Part shown: positions 27,312 through 36,324 of the stretch, piece after piece
How the letters are laid out: each line of letters opens with the position of its first letter
How positions within the stretch are numbered: position 1 is the stretch's first letter
Notes under the pieces: model-generated
Database searches by the model: none
What the model was told of the DNA's origin: nothing
Seen by the model: only the letters and a program-made list of their open reading frames with translations
Origin: an uncultured Robinsoniella sp.
GTDB lineage: Bacteria > Bacillota > Clostridia > Lachnospirales > Lachnospiraceae
Assembly (NCBI GenBank): GCA_900540475.1
Contig: UQGG01000024.1
Span: 41,341 to 105,340 of the forward strand
Reading direction: 5' to 3'
Length of the DNA stretch: 64,000 bases
Program-made: the position numbers and the translations under genes

Positions 27312-27984
27312 AAGTATCTTTATAGTGGGAACGGGCACCGATGTGGGGAAAACTTATATTACGGCGCTCATTGTAAAAAAGCTTCGGGAAGCTGGAAAAA
27401 AAGCGGCTTATTTTAAAGCGGCGGCAAGTGGAAATGTAAGGACAGAAACGGGGCTGATACCGGGAGATGCATATTTTGTGAAGAAGATTTCCGGTATTGA
27501 CATGGAGCTGACTGATATGATTCCCTATGTCTATGAGAATGCGGTTTCCCCTCATCTTGCTTCCAGAATGGAAGGGAATCCGGTGAATCTGGAAGTTATA
27601 ACAGAAAAATATCAAGAACTCTGCCAGGAATATGATTATATTACCATGGAGGGAAGCGGAGGCATCCTCTGCCCGGTCTGTTTTGATGAAAAGGAAATCT
27701 GGCTGGAGGATATTATTAAAATGCTGGGCTTAAGCTCTGTTCTCATTGCCGATGCCGGACTTGGGACAATTAATGCGGCAGTACTGACAATCGAATATAT
27801 GAAACAAAAAGGAATGCCGGTAAAAGGAATTATATGCAATCATTGCCATCCGGGAGATCCTATGGAAGAAGACAATAAGAGAATGATTGAACACAGATGC
27901 GGCGTACCGGTAATAGGCTGTGTGGCCGATGGAGCAGACAATCTGGACATCCCACTAGAGAAGCTGATCCAATTATATGAGTAA
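27304..27984 (+). CDS. bioD: Dethiobiotin synthetase
   Basis: This 226-residue ATP-dependent enzyme has the P-loop VGTGTDVGKTYITALIVKK at the N-terminus, then YFKAAASGN, MEGSGGILCPV (metal and substrate loop) and LIADAGLGTINAAVLT. It closes the ureido ring of diaminopelargonic acid using CO2 and ATP. The start overlaps the end of bioB by 8 bp, and bioA begins 13 bp after its stop. Length is normal. Confidence 0.95.
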   Translation: MGKSIFIVGTGTDVGKTYITALIVKKLREAGKKAAYFKAAASGNVRTETGLIPGDAYFVKKISGIDMELTDMIPYVYENAVSPHLASRMEGNPVNLEVITEKYQELCQEYDYITMEGSGGILCPVCFDEKEIWLEDIIKMLGLSSVLIADAGLGTINAAVLTIEYMKQKGMPVKGIICNHCHPGDPMEEDNKRMIEHRCGVPVIGCVADGADNLDIPLEKLIQLYE

Positions 27985-27997
27985 CGGAGGAAGAAAC

Positions 27998-29338
27998 ATG
28001 AATTTAACAGAGAAAGACCTGAAGTATATCTGGCATCCATGTTCCCAGATGAAAGATTATGAAGAACTAAAGCCGATTGTCATAGACCATGGTAAAGGCG
28101 TATATTTATATGACAAAGATGGGAAATCCTATCTGGACATTGTTAGTTCCTGGTGGTGCAATCTGCTGGGACATTGCAATCCCAAAATTAATGAAGGGAT
28201 CAAGCAACAGCTGGATCAGCTGGAACATGTGATATTTGCAAATTTTACACATGAACCTGCAATTCAGTTATGTGAAGAACTGGCGGGGATTCTGCCGGGA
28301 GGTCTCTGTAAATTTAATTTTTCCGATAATGGATCCGCAGCAGTAGAGTGTGCTTTGAAGATGGCATTCCAATATCAGTATCAGACGGGACATCCCAAAA
28401 AGACAAGATTCATGTGCCTGAGCGATGGGTACCATGGAGAAACCATCGGTGCTTTGTCCGTAGGAAGTATGGATCTCTACGCGAAGATTTATCAGCCCAT
28501 GCTGATGGATACCATAAGGATCCAGGCGCCGGACTGTTACCGGTGTCCATTTGGCAAATCCAGGGATCACTGTGATGGAGAATGTATCTGCCATGCCCAA
28601 GAGGCATTTGAGAAATTTGCAGACGATACCTGTGCAATGATCGTTGAACCATTACTTCAGGGAAGCGCAGGTATGCGTATCTATCCGGCAGTGTATTTAA
28701 AGAAACTGCGGGCTCTCTGCAACAAATATCAGGTACTGTTAATCGCCGATGAAATCGCGACAGGATTTGGACGTACCGGCAGGATGTTTGCCTTTGACCA
28801 CGCAGGAGTAAGTCCTGATATTATGTGCATTTCCAAAGGGCTTACCGGAGGCTATATGCCAATGGCGATTACCGTAACAACGGATCAGATCTATGATGCA
28901 TTTTATGCGGATTACAGTGAAGGAAAAGCTTTTATGCACAGTCATACATACAGTGGTAATCCACTGGGATGTTCGGCTGCACTTGCGGTACAGAAAATAC
29001 TGCGGGAAGACCATATACTGGAACATGCTGCAAAAATGGCAGTTTATTTAAATGAGAAATTAGAGGAAGCATTTTTGGATCACCCCAATATGGGAGAAAT
29101 AAGGCATCTGGGATTAATTAATGCCTGCGAGCTGACACCGGATAAGAAGACAAAGGCAGATTATCCCTCTGAGCTGCGCATGGGTTATCAGATTTATAAA
29201 AAAGCATTGAATAAGGGCTTGATTTTACGGCCGCTTGGAAATGTAATTTATTTTAATCCACCGCTGATTATTAAGGAAGAGGAGATTGATAAAGCGGTGG
29301 ATATGTGCCGGGATGCTGTTCGCGAAGTTTTGCTATAG
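27998..29338 (+). CDS. bioA: Adenosylmethionine-8-amino-7-oxononanoate aminotransferase
   Basis: I use ATG 27998 (MNLTEKDLKYIWHPCSQMKD) because GGAGGAAGAAAC precedes it; an earlier ATG at 27977 has no site. The 446-residue PLP enzyme shows WHPCSQMKDYE, SSWWCNLLGH, the DEIATGFGRTG stretch and the Schiff-base lysine in CISKGLTGGYMP. It makes diaminopelargonic acid from KAPA. No bioF or pimeloyl-forming genes lie next to it in this window, so KAPA must come from a gene elsewhere or from outside (inference). It ends 6 bp before the convergent tetR gene. Confidence 0.95.
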   Translation: MNLTEKDLKYIWHPCSQMKDYEELKPIVIDHGKGVYLYDKDGKSYLDIVSSWWCNLLGHCNPKINEGIKQQLDQLEHVIFANFTHEPAIQLCEELAGILPGGLCKFNFSDNGSAAVECALKMAFQYQYQTGHPKKTRFMCLSDGYHGETIGALSVGSMDLYAKIYQPMLMDTIRIQAPDCYRCPFGKSRDHCDGECICHAQEAFEKFADDTCAMIVEPLLQGSAGMRIYPAVYLKKLRALCNKYQVLLIADEIATGFGRTGRMFAFDHAGVSPDIMCISKGLTGGYMPMAITVTTDQIYDAFYADYSEGKAFMHSHTYSGNPLGCSAALAVQKILREDHILEHAAKMAVYLNEKLEEAFLDHPNMGEIRHLGLINACELTPDKKTKADYPSELRMGYQIYKKALNKGLILRPLGNVIYFNPPLIIKEEEIDKAVDMCRDAVREVLL

Positions 29339-29344
29339 TGAAAT

Positions 29345-29929
29345 TTATTTTTTGCGAAAACCACCAACCATATATTCAATTGTAACCCCGATTTTTTTAT
29401 TGATTTCGCCCAGATCCTGTTTCGGGTAATTTAGTGCCAGCTCATTTAGTGCTCCTGAAATGGTATAGGTCATTAATTTAGTATCAACATCATCCACCAG
29501 GTAACCGAGTTGTTTTAACTCGTCTATATGTTCCTGTAATACATGCATGGAGTTTTCCCGGTCTGCTTTTCTCCAGGCGTCCCAGCCGATTACAACTGGG
29601 GCGTCTACCAGCAGGATGCGCCGGCAGTTTTTGGCATTTGCACCTTTTACAAAGCCCAGACAACCCAGTGTAAGCTGATCCCACCGGTCATCACTTTTTG
29701 ATGCTTCCTTTTCGATATGTCTTGCAATATCATTTTGAACAGTCTCCAGCACTGCCAGGAAAAGTCCCTGTTTATTTTTAAAATGGTGATATACCGCACC
29801 CCTTGTTACGTCGGCTTCTTCTGCAATTTTCTCCAGGGAAACATCGTAGTATCCATGCTGTGTGAAATGCTTTCTGGCAATTTTCAATAAGGCAGATGTT
29901 GTCTTTTGTTTGGCTTCCGCTCTTTTCAT
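29345..29929 (-). CDS. TetR family regulator
   Basis: This 194-residue protein has the N-terminal TetR helix-turn-helix (ALLKIARKHFTQHGYYDVSL, then DVTRGAVYHHFKNKQGLF) and a helical ligand-binding C-terminus. It is the last gene of a leftward operon and overlaps the VOC gene by 4 bp (ATGA). A perfect 17-bp palindrome in the operon promoter (31132-31148) is its likely operator, so it probably represses its own operon until an inducer binds. The inducer is unknown; a toxic or alkylating compound would fit the neighbours. Confidence 0.92.
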   Translation of the reverse strand: MKRAEAKQKTTSALLKIARKHFTQHGYYDVSLEKIAEEADVTRGAVYHHFKNKQGLFLAVLETVQNDIARHIEKEASKSDDRWDQLTLGCLGFVKGANAKNCRRILLVDAPVVIGWDAWRKADRENSMHVLQEHIDELKQLGYLVDDVDTKLMTYTISGALNELALNYPKQDLGEINKKIGVTIEYMVGGFRKK

Positions 29930-30345
29930 GACGGTATTTCTCCGGCGTTGAAGTTTTCTTGAAAGTCCTTACTTGGGGGAATGGCTTCGATAATATCAAC
30001 AATGATATTATTGGGATCCTGCATAATGAAATGCCGCTGTCCATAAGCTTCGTCCCGTAAAGGCAGTATGACTATTCCTTCTGCCTTTTTTGTTATCTCT
30101 GCGTACATCTGTGCAGCGTTTTCCACTTCTATATTTAAGATCATTCCCTGAATAATCGCCCTGCCGGATTCCGGTATAGTGTCGTGCCCCGCTTCAATAA
30201 AGGCTAATTCATGACCATCCGGGTGTGACAGACTGACATACCAGTCACTCGTAAATGCTTCTGTAAAACCAAAATAATTTTTATAAAACAGACAGCTTTC
30301 TTCCAGCTTTTCGGTCATTAAAACGGGATATATACTTTTTATCAT
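29926..30345 (-). CDS. VOC family (glyoxalase/bleomycin-resistance-like) protein
   Basis: This 139-residue protein has the paired beta-alpha-beta-beta-beta units of the vicinal oxygen chelate fold: YPVLMTEKLEESCLFYKNYFG at the start, a second half with ENAAQMYAEITKKAEG and the ending HFIMQDPNNIIVDIIEAI. The last Glu/Asp cluster could be metal ligands. Family members bind drugs or act as lyases and dioxygenases. The AlkD-like and TetR neighbours suggest toxin sequestration or detoxification, which is inference. Confidence 0.87.
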   Translation of the reverse strand: MIKSIYPVLMTEKLEESCLFYKNYFGFTEAFTSDWYVSLSHPDGHELAFIEAGHDTIPESGRAIIQGMILNIEVENAAQMYAEITKKAEGIVILPLRDEAYGQRHFIMQDPNNIIVDIIEAIPPSKDFQENFNAGEIPS

Positions 30346-30361
30346 TATTCATTTCTCCTTC

Positions 30362-31090
30362 TTATTTTTGATTTCTCATTCCATGTTTGATAATCCATTC
30401 CTGTGCTTTGCCGGAAGGTGTTTTTCGCCACTGTGCAATGATATGTTCCGCCTTCTGTGGAGCTTCCCGGTATAAGTCATTCAGATTATTGCCAACACTT
30501 TTTTGCACAAACTTTTCCGGGTCGTCTTTTAAATTAGTAAGAATTTCAGTATACCGTTCAAACTCATCCAACGCGGCATGCAGTTTTATGCCCCAGGGTA
30601 AACGAATTCGAACTCCCTCACTGGCAAGCCTTCGCACGTGGACGTTATCATCATGTGTCCATATTATCAGCTCGTCCATTACTTCTGCGGGATGCTCTTT
30701 TAGCAAAGGACGGATAGCAAACTCACCAGTAAACCGTTTTGTCAATTCTTTCAGGAAATCCAGTGATACCTTCCAGTTTTCATTTCCGTTTCGTTCAACA
30801 TATCTGCCAATAGGCCAAAGCCACCATCCAAAGTTAAACATTCCTTCCGGCTTGGACAATTCGGGGCCCAGCAGTTCATAAAAAGCCTGAATATTTTCTA
30901 CATAATCATTACCCATGCTTTTTTCCATGGCATCTGCAATACAGTCAAATCTGGCGAATAATTCTTTGTCGTCAAGATGTCCGATTATGTCACTGCAAAA
31001 GTTCTGCGAGTTGAAGTGGGGCATTACAGAGGACAGTGCAGAAGAAAGTTCCAGTACATATTCGTCGTTGTAATGCTCTTTGTGCTTCAT
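30362..31090 (-). CDS. AlkD-like DNA alkylation repair family protein
   Basis: This 242-residue all-helical protein fits the HEAT-like DNA glycosylase superfamily: FGWWLWPIGRYVERNG, DFLKELTKRFTGEFAIRPLL, WTHDDNVHVRRLASEGVRIR and KFVQKSVGNNLNDL with the usual helix-turn pattern. Related enzymes excise alkylated bases with conserved Trp, Asp and Arg residues, which may correspond to the W and R residues above. It is first in the operon, with AAAGGAGGTAATAC before the start. Activity is not proven by sequence, because some members are non-catalytic. Confidence 0.82.
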   Translation of the reverse strand: MKHKEHYNDEYVLELSSALSSVMPHFNSQNFCSDIIGHLDDKELFARFDCIADAMEKSMGNDYVENIQAFYELLGPELSKPEGMFNFGWWLWPIGRYVERNGNENWKVSLDFLKELTKRFTGEFAIRPLLKEHPAEVMDELIIWTHDDNVHVRRLASEGVRIRLPWGIKLHAALDEFERYTEILTNLKDDPEKFVQKSVGNNLNDLYREAPQKAEHIIAQWRKTPSGKAQEWIIKHGMRNQK

Positions 31091-31121
31091 ATGTATTACC
31101 TCCTTTTTAATCTTTTGTCTT

Positions 31122-31151
31122 ATATTAACATACGTACAGTCTGTACGTCAA
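31122..31151 (-). promoter_or_regulatory. Promoter with TetR palindrome between -35 and -10
   Basis: On the reverse strand TTGACG (31151-31146) and TAATAT (31127-31122) are 18 bp apart. The spacer holds ACGTACAG-T-CTGTACGT (31132-31148), a perfect 17-bp palindrome that also touches the -35. This is a classic repressor position and fits autoregulation by the TetR protein of the same operon. Confidence 0.82.
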
Positions 31152-31495
31152 ATTGTTTTTTGAGAATTTATAATGTGGACTGGAAGACGGGGGAAGTAGG
31201 ATTGCGGAGTTTGGAAAATGGGTGAAAAACCGTTGTTCCTAAGCTTGTTGACTAAAATTTCAATATGCTTGAGGATTACGGTTTTATTTACGTAAATACT
31301 TTAAATAATCAATAACATTATCAGTAAACTATATCAAAGTATTGTTGAAAAAATATATAAAAAAAAGCATTCATGAATAGACATAGTGTTTCGGATGCAT
31401 TAAAATGAAAGTATATATTCTAACAGGTAAACAATAAACTTGATAGTAGTATGAGCGTTCGATCAGTAAACCTATAGTGCGGAAAGGGAGGAGTT
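31152..31495. other. AT-rich gene-free spacer
   Basis: No open frame with a ribosome site and no strong hairpin is visible. GGAAAGGGAGGAG at 31479-31491 serves the next gene. I cannot place a confident promoter. Confidence 0.4.
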
Positions 31496-32281
31496 ATGAC
31501 AAACAAAGTAATTATGACAAACAAAGAAATAATAGAAATTGCTATGCAGCAATCAGCATTCGACCTGAATTGCAGCGCGGAGGATTTTAAGCAAAGGGAA
31601 AATAAAGTTGTTATTTCAAAGGCGAGTAACCAGGCAAGGCGTTATCTGGAGCTGCCTTTTTTCTGCAATCTGGTTTCTTACGGGAACAATATTGTGGCTT
31701 CTGTGGATCCCAGAGTGAAAGAGTTTGCAGCCGATTACATAAATCGTTTCCCGGTGGAGCACTGCTTTGAAACGCCGGATATCCATGTGCTGTCAAAGGA
31801 ATTTAACAAATATGATAAGTCAATATGCTTTATGGCTGAATACTTCTTACCGGACGTAGCCCAGGTTATGCCCTTACCCTGTGATTATGAAATCCGGATT
31901 CTGGAACAAAAAGATTTTGCTGAACTCTATACCGAACAATGGAGTAATGCCCTATGTGAGAAAAGAAAGCATTTGGATGTGCTGGCTGCTGCGGCTTTTG
32001 ACAAAGGAAAAATGATCGGCATGGCGGGGTGTTCTGCAGACTGCGATACCATGTGGCAAATCGGCATTGATGTGTTGCCGGAGTATCGAAAAGGAGGCGT
32101 TGCCTCGGCTCTGACCAGCAGGCTGGCTATGGAGGTATTAGAACTTGGCAAGGTACCATTTTATTGTGCGGCATGGTCCAACATCGGCTCCGTCCGCAAT
32201 GCAATAAGAAGTGGATTTCGACCTGCCTGGGTGGAACTGACCGCAATCGATAAGAAAAAGGTGGAGGAGCTGATAAAGTGA
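31496..32281 (+). CDS. GNAT family acetyltransferase with N-terminal extension
   Basis: This 261-residue protein has an uncharacterised N-terminal half and a C-terminal GNAT domain: GMAGCSADCDTMWQIGIDVL, then the acetyl-CoA motif PEYRKGGVASALTSRLAMEV and the ending YCAAWSNIGSVRNAIRSGF. The first 18 bp of the gene are almost repeated in the next 18 (MTNKVIMTNKEII), so either ATG 31496 or 31514 could start it. The GGGAGGAG site favours 31496. It is coupled to a second GNAT gene by overlap. Substrate unknown. Confidence 0.85.
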   Translation: MTNKVIMTNKEIIEIAMQQSAFDLNCSAEDFKQRENKVVISKASNQARRYLELPFFCNLVSYGNNIVASVDPRVKEFAADYINRFPVEHCFETPDIHVLSKEFNKYDKSICFMAEYFLPDVAQVMPLPCDYEIRILEQKDFAELYTEQWSNALCEKRKHLDVLAAAAFDKGKMIGMAGCSADCDTMWQIGIDVLPEYRKGGVASALTSRLAMEVLELGKVPFYCAAWSNIGSVRNAIRSGFRPAWVELTAIDKKKVEELIK

Positions 32282-32787
32282 CAGGAGATACAAAGAAAAT
32301 AAGAGTAATGATCAGCAAAGATACAGAAAGAGCGGCATACATCGTCAATGAGTGTTGGAAGACAACTTATCAGGGATATGTTGCTGATGTACAGCTTTCA
32401 ACCCAGTGGTGCCAAAAGCGTGCAGATGCCATCCGAAGCGAGGTGGAAAGCGGATCTTTGGAAAACTTTGTGTATGATGATGGACAGGTACAGGGGATTC
32501 TTACATGCGGAAAGTGCTGTGACGAGGATAAAACAGATGCATTTGAGCTGTGGAGAATATATGTGGACGTTGAAAAACAGGGACAGAAAATTGGAAGCAA
32601 ATTATTGAAGTTTGGTGAGAATCTGGCGAGAGAAGAGGGATTTTCTGAAATCATTATATGGGCATTTTCAAAGAATAAACCCGCATGTGAATTTTACAGG
32701 AAAAATGGATATGAAATATTAGATAAAAAACAGCTTGGAGAAAATTTCCATGCAGAGGGAGTCCGTTTTAGGAAGATCATATCATAA
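32278..32787 (+). CDS. GNAT family acetyltransferase
   Basis: Start GTG 32278 overlaps the previous stop (GTGA) and has GGTGGAGGAGC upstream. The 169-residue protein shows the GNAT core: ELWRIYVDVEKQGQKIGSKL (acetyl-CoA loop Q-K-I-G), EIIIWAFSKNKPACEFYRKNGYE and a final strand. It is a compact single-domain acetyltransferase. The two GNAT genes are probably one transcript; partner proteins or antibiotics as substrates cannot be told apart from sequence. Confidence 0.88.
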   Translation: MTGDTKKIRVMISKDTERAAYIVNECWKTTYQGYVADVQLSTQWCQKRADAIRSEVESGSLENFVYDDGQVQGILTCGKCCDEDKTDAFELWRIYVDVEKQGQKIGSKLLKFGENLAREEGFSEIIIWAFSKNKPACEFYRKNGYEILDKKQLGENFHAEGVRFRKIIS

Positions 32788-32812
32788 TTTTAGGGAGAAT
32801 GGGAGAAAAAGA

Positions 32813-34946
32813 ATGAAAAAGAAAAAAGGGTTCAAAACAGCTGCACAGATGGTATTGATTTTTATATGCCTGATTTATTCCATGCCTGTTTCTGCAAAAG
32901 AAGCAGTTACAGAAGTTGAAAGTGACGGTAGATTTCATGCAGTGACAGAAGGTGTAATTGAAACGGAGATAATTGATGAAACAGAGTTAATTGGTGAAAC
33001 AGAGTCAGAAGAGATAACAGAGTTAAATAATGTAACAGAAGTAAATGATCAGTCGGAAGAGAATACAGAATCAGTTGACCAGACATGGAAAGAAGAAAAT
33101 AGGGAAAAGACAAACAAAAGTACAACGGATGCAGATAATCAGAAAGATGATTTTGAATTTCTGTCCATTACACAGTCTGATAAGAGCATCAGTACACTAA
33201 AGCGGTTTGAAGGGGTGAAAGGATATTTATTTGAGAATGTATTCCAGTGGCGAATATTCTCAGGATTTTTACATAAATTTTCCTGACCAGTTAGATGGAA
33301 CGATTTTAGAAATTCAAATATCAGATGAGGAAGGAAGAAGCATCCGAGAGGCATTTACGCTTAAAAATGTACCCAAGAAAATTGATAACCTGCGAAGCAA
33401 AGATATTTATAATACTTATTATTGTGATGTCACAGATGACTTAGAACATGACATATTTATAGACATCACCTTATATATAGGCGGGGATCAGTATAAAGGG
33501 GAAAATACAAGATACATAACGAATCAAAAGCATGGTTATTCTTTTAAATTAAACAAGAAATATAAAAGTGGAACCAAATACCAGATCAAGTTTATTGGTG
33601 AGAAATCAGGATACTATAGTAGTGTTTCGGGGACAGTTGAGGCATATGGTGAAGTGCTTAACTGTACGATGAATGAATTAGATGATACTTCCACAGAAGT
33701 GACCGGATCCATTACTAATTATCTGAAAGATGATATCAGCAAGGATGGAGAGGAACTTTATATTATAACGTTGAAAATAGGTAATGAGAAAGTTACTTAT
33801 TATACATCAACATTAAAACATGGTGAAAAGACAAATTTTAAACTCGAAACGAAATATTTATATAAGGCAGGTACAGCATATCAACTTGAAGTCGAAGGAC
33901 TAAGATCCCGTGTTGTAAAAACGATCAGCAGAAAAATAAAACATAATCCAAAGTTGGATGACTGCTACCGTATTAAAGCGGGTCCCCTGTATGATGATCA
34001 AACGTCTTTTCGATTTTCAATATCGGACGGAAGCTATTCAGACACTTATATTTCAGAATATGTGTTAGTTACAGTAACAATTGGAGGTAAGCAGTATACA
34101 TATAAATTTGATAGTGATGATATTTATGAATATTCTATGTTTTATGATGGACAGAAGACTATAAAACTGCCAAAAAACTATAAAAAAAATCAATCCTATA
34201 CCATAAGTATTCAGGGAATATCCACTGGAGCTAAGGCACTCATTACGAAAAAAGTTGTTCACAGTAAAAAAGCACCTTCTTTGAAAGCAGATAAAATTAC
34301 ATATCAGGATAATTATATTACCGGAAAAACTTTGAAAAATTCAAAGGTACAGGTTAAAATAGGCAAGAAAACATACAAAGGAAAAGCAAACAGCCATGGT
34401 AAATACCGGATAAAAATAAAACAACAAAAAATAGGTACAAAATGCAAAGTAACGGCTATCTCATCATTGAATGGGAATAAGAAGACTGTTACAGCCAAAA
34501 TAAAAAATGCATCTGTAATCCTCAGAGGAATCAATACTATTTATAAAGATTCCAGAAGCATAGATGGAGAAATTCAGGGTGCAGCAAAGGGAGATTATGT
34601 AGTAGCGATAATAGAAGGAAGAACTTATAAAGGAAAAATCAATACGAAAACTAACCGATATTCCATACCCATGGCAGCAAATAATCCGGGAACAGCTCAG
34701 ATTGTTGTGTATAATAAATTTAAACAATGGTTAACATCACAAACAGAGACAATTTATTTATCAGACACCATATATGTGGGAATGCATGTATCCCAAGTAG
34801 TTCAGACAACATTTGGCAGACCTAATTATATTAACCGGTATTTATCAGGGGCACTGGAGCAGTGGGTATATCGAAGGGGAAGTTACACGCTGTATTTATA
34901 TGTTCAAAATGGTGTAGTTACTTCTTTTGATAAGATTTATATATAA
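32813..34946 (+). pseudogene. Secreted Ig-like repeat protein gene, apparent frameshift
   Basis: The first part (ATG 32813, stop after 33286) gives a signal peptide (MKKKKGFKTAAQ...SMPVSA), then a Thr/Glu-rich stretch full of TE, ET and EE pairs, and runs out of frame at GYLFENVFQW. The second part opens in the +1 frame near 33231 and continues to 34946 (about 571 residues) with repeated beta domains such as GKTYKGKANSHGKYRIKI and SKAPSLKADKITY-like units, ending in an SmpA/BamE-like tail (FGRPNYIN, EQWVYRRGSY, YLYVQNGVV). The second part has no signal peptide and only a weak TTG start. One base change near 33210-33240 would join them. It may be a sequencing error, phase variation or real decay. 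Confidence 0.6.
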
Positions 34947-35049
34947 TGACAAAAAGTTAAGACAGAGCATCCATGTTGTTTGAACGTATAGAGAACAGAA
35001 GAAAGGCCAATAATAAAAAGAACAATAATGGATGGAAAGAGGAATAAAA

Positions 35050-35307
35050 GTGAGCAATATGGAAAATGAAAATCAAAAGCAGGGTCAGAACCGCTTCTTA
35101 GAATTTATTATGGAGCGGGTGGCATCCGGAAATGAAGAAGAGGCGAAAGGCCTTCTTTCTGACAGTTTCTACAGAATGGATCAAGGGAAACTGACGAAAG
35201 AATATCTGGAGGAATTTATGCCAAAGCTGTTATTACTTCTTAAAGAGGAATATATTGAAGAAGTAACACGTATTATGGTTGACTTCAATTCCAGAAATGT
35301 TAATTGA
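35050..35307 (+). CDS. Small acidic helical protein, function unknown
   Basis: I choose GTG 35050 because AAAGAGGAA lies 6 nt upstream; ATG 35059 is an alternative. The product is about 85 residues, mostly helical, rich in Glu and Lys (NRFLEFIMERVASGNEEEAK, ELLPKLLLLLKEEY-like). No membrane segment or motif is visible. It stands alone before a shared terminator with the convergent treR gene. Confidence 0.65.
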   Translation: MSNMENENQKQGQNRFLEFIMERVASGNEEEAKGLLSDSFYRMDQGKLTKEYLEEFMPKLLLLLKEEYIEEVTRIMVDFNSRNVN

Positions 35308-35327
35308 TAGATGTCTAAAAAGAAAAG

Positions 35328-35376
35328 CCCGGAAGCAGACAGTGTCATGATTTTCTGTCTGCAGCCGGGTTTTTTA
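35328..35376. terminator. Bidirectional terminator between the small protein and treR
   Basis: CCCGG-AA-GCAGACAG (35328-35342) pairs with CTGTCTGC-AG-CCGGG (35355-35369). T tract on the right and A tract on the left, so it can stop both strands. The right end overlaps the treR stop. Confidence 0.85.
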
Positions 35377-36096
35377 TTTTCTGGTTGCCGTATCCTGAAA
35401 GCAAAAATGGTCAGGACGATGGCGGGATTGGGTAAATTCGAACATAACCCCATCGTCATTATATGTCTGGCTGCTGATTACCGCCATGCAGTTATAGCCG
35501 TTTAATTCCATATGTTTTTCATCAATTTCAGTGACCCGTTCTACAGTCATGGTCCGTTTACTGGTGACAATGGAAATGTCTAAGGTATGTTCCAGATAAT
35601 CATAAATGGAATTCCGGGCTATATCAGCAGTAAGTCCGGTTACAACACTTTTTAGAAAATAATTGTGGTCGATGATCAGGGCTTTTCCATCCAGATAGCG
35701 AAGCCTCTGAACATAGTATAACTCACTTCCAGCCGCAAATCCGGTACGTTTCTCGATCTTATCATCACTGACCAGATCATCCACAAAACACAGGACCTGT
35801 GTCTTTGCCGTCCTGTGATTGCGCAGGGCGGATTCTTTAAATGATTCTATCCCCGCCAATGTGAAGGAATTCTGCTCCACGGGTTTAAAGATATTGCGGA
35901 CGCCTTTGCCATGAAGCGTCTGAACATAGCCCTCGGTAACCAGGCTGCTGACGGCTCTGCGGATCGTATTGCGGGAACAGTTATAAGTATTCACCATGGT
36001 ATTTTCCGAGGGAAGCAGTTCCTGGAAAGCATATTCCCCGGATTCTATTTTCCGTTTGATATCCTGATAAATGATGTCGTATTTTGCTTTTGGCAT
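35374..36096 (-). CDS. treR: GntR/HutC family repressor, probable TreR
   Basis: This 240-residue protein has a GntR helix-turn-helix (YDIIYQDIKRKIESGEYAFQ, LLPSENTMVNTYNCSRNTIR) and a UTRA effector domain (FVDDLVSDDK, GSELYYVQRLRYLDGKAL). In trehalose loci this family is TreR, which senses trehalose-6-phosphate. The same box CTTGTTTAAACAT-type occurs in front of this gene and twice in front of the PTS gene, which supports that name. The gene diverges from PadR/DUF2812 and shares no operon with treC. Effector is inferred. Confidence 0.87.
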   Translation of the reverse strand: MPKAKYDIIYQDIKRKIESGEYAFQELLPSENTMVNTYNCSRNTIRRAVSSLVTEGYVQTLHGKGVRNIFKPVEQNSFTLAGIESFKESALRNHRTAKTQVLCFVDDLVSDDKIEKRTGFAAGSELYYVQRLRYLDGKALIIDHNYFLKSVVTGLTADIARNSIYDYLEHTLDISIVTSKRTMTVERVTEIDEKHMELNGYNCMAVISSQTYNDDGVMFEFTQSRHRPDHFCFQDTATRK

Positions 36097-36114
36097 ATGA
36101 ACACCCTTTCTATT

Positions 36115-36164
36115 CTTGTTTAAACATCCTTATACTATTATAAATCGGGTTTGGAGAATGTCAA
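36115..36164 (-). promoter_or_regulatory. treR promoter and TreR box 1
   Basis: On the reverse strand TTGACA (36164-36159), 16-bp spacer, TATAAT (36142-36137). About 10 bp downstream, ATGTTTAAACAAG (36127-36115) matches 13 of 13 bases of the first PTS operator. This indicates autoregulation. Confidence 0.82.
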
Positions 36165-36245
36165 GGGAAAGAAATCATAGCTCTATATGAGTAAGAGTGT
36201 TAATTGGCGGCTGGTTCGAACACGCTTGCTTGTACCATCCATATA

Positions 36246-36302
36246 TTGACAGCTTTTTATATAGAGATTATAATATCATTAAATGATATCAATAAATGAT
36301 AT
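36246..36302 (+). promoter_or_regulatory. Consensus promoter overlapped by two PadR-type palindromes
   Basis: TTGACA (36246-36251), 17 bp, TATAAT (36269-36274): full consensus. ATATCATT-A-AATGATAT (36273-36289) is a perfect palindrome and a second, imperfect one (36286-36302) overlaps it by 4 bp. PadR proteins often bind ATATC/GATAT-like sites. The PadR gene starts 23 bp downstream, so self-repression is likely. Confidence 0.82.
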
Positions 36303-36324
36303 TTTGACAGAAAGGAAATAAAAT

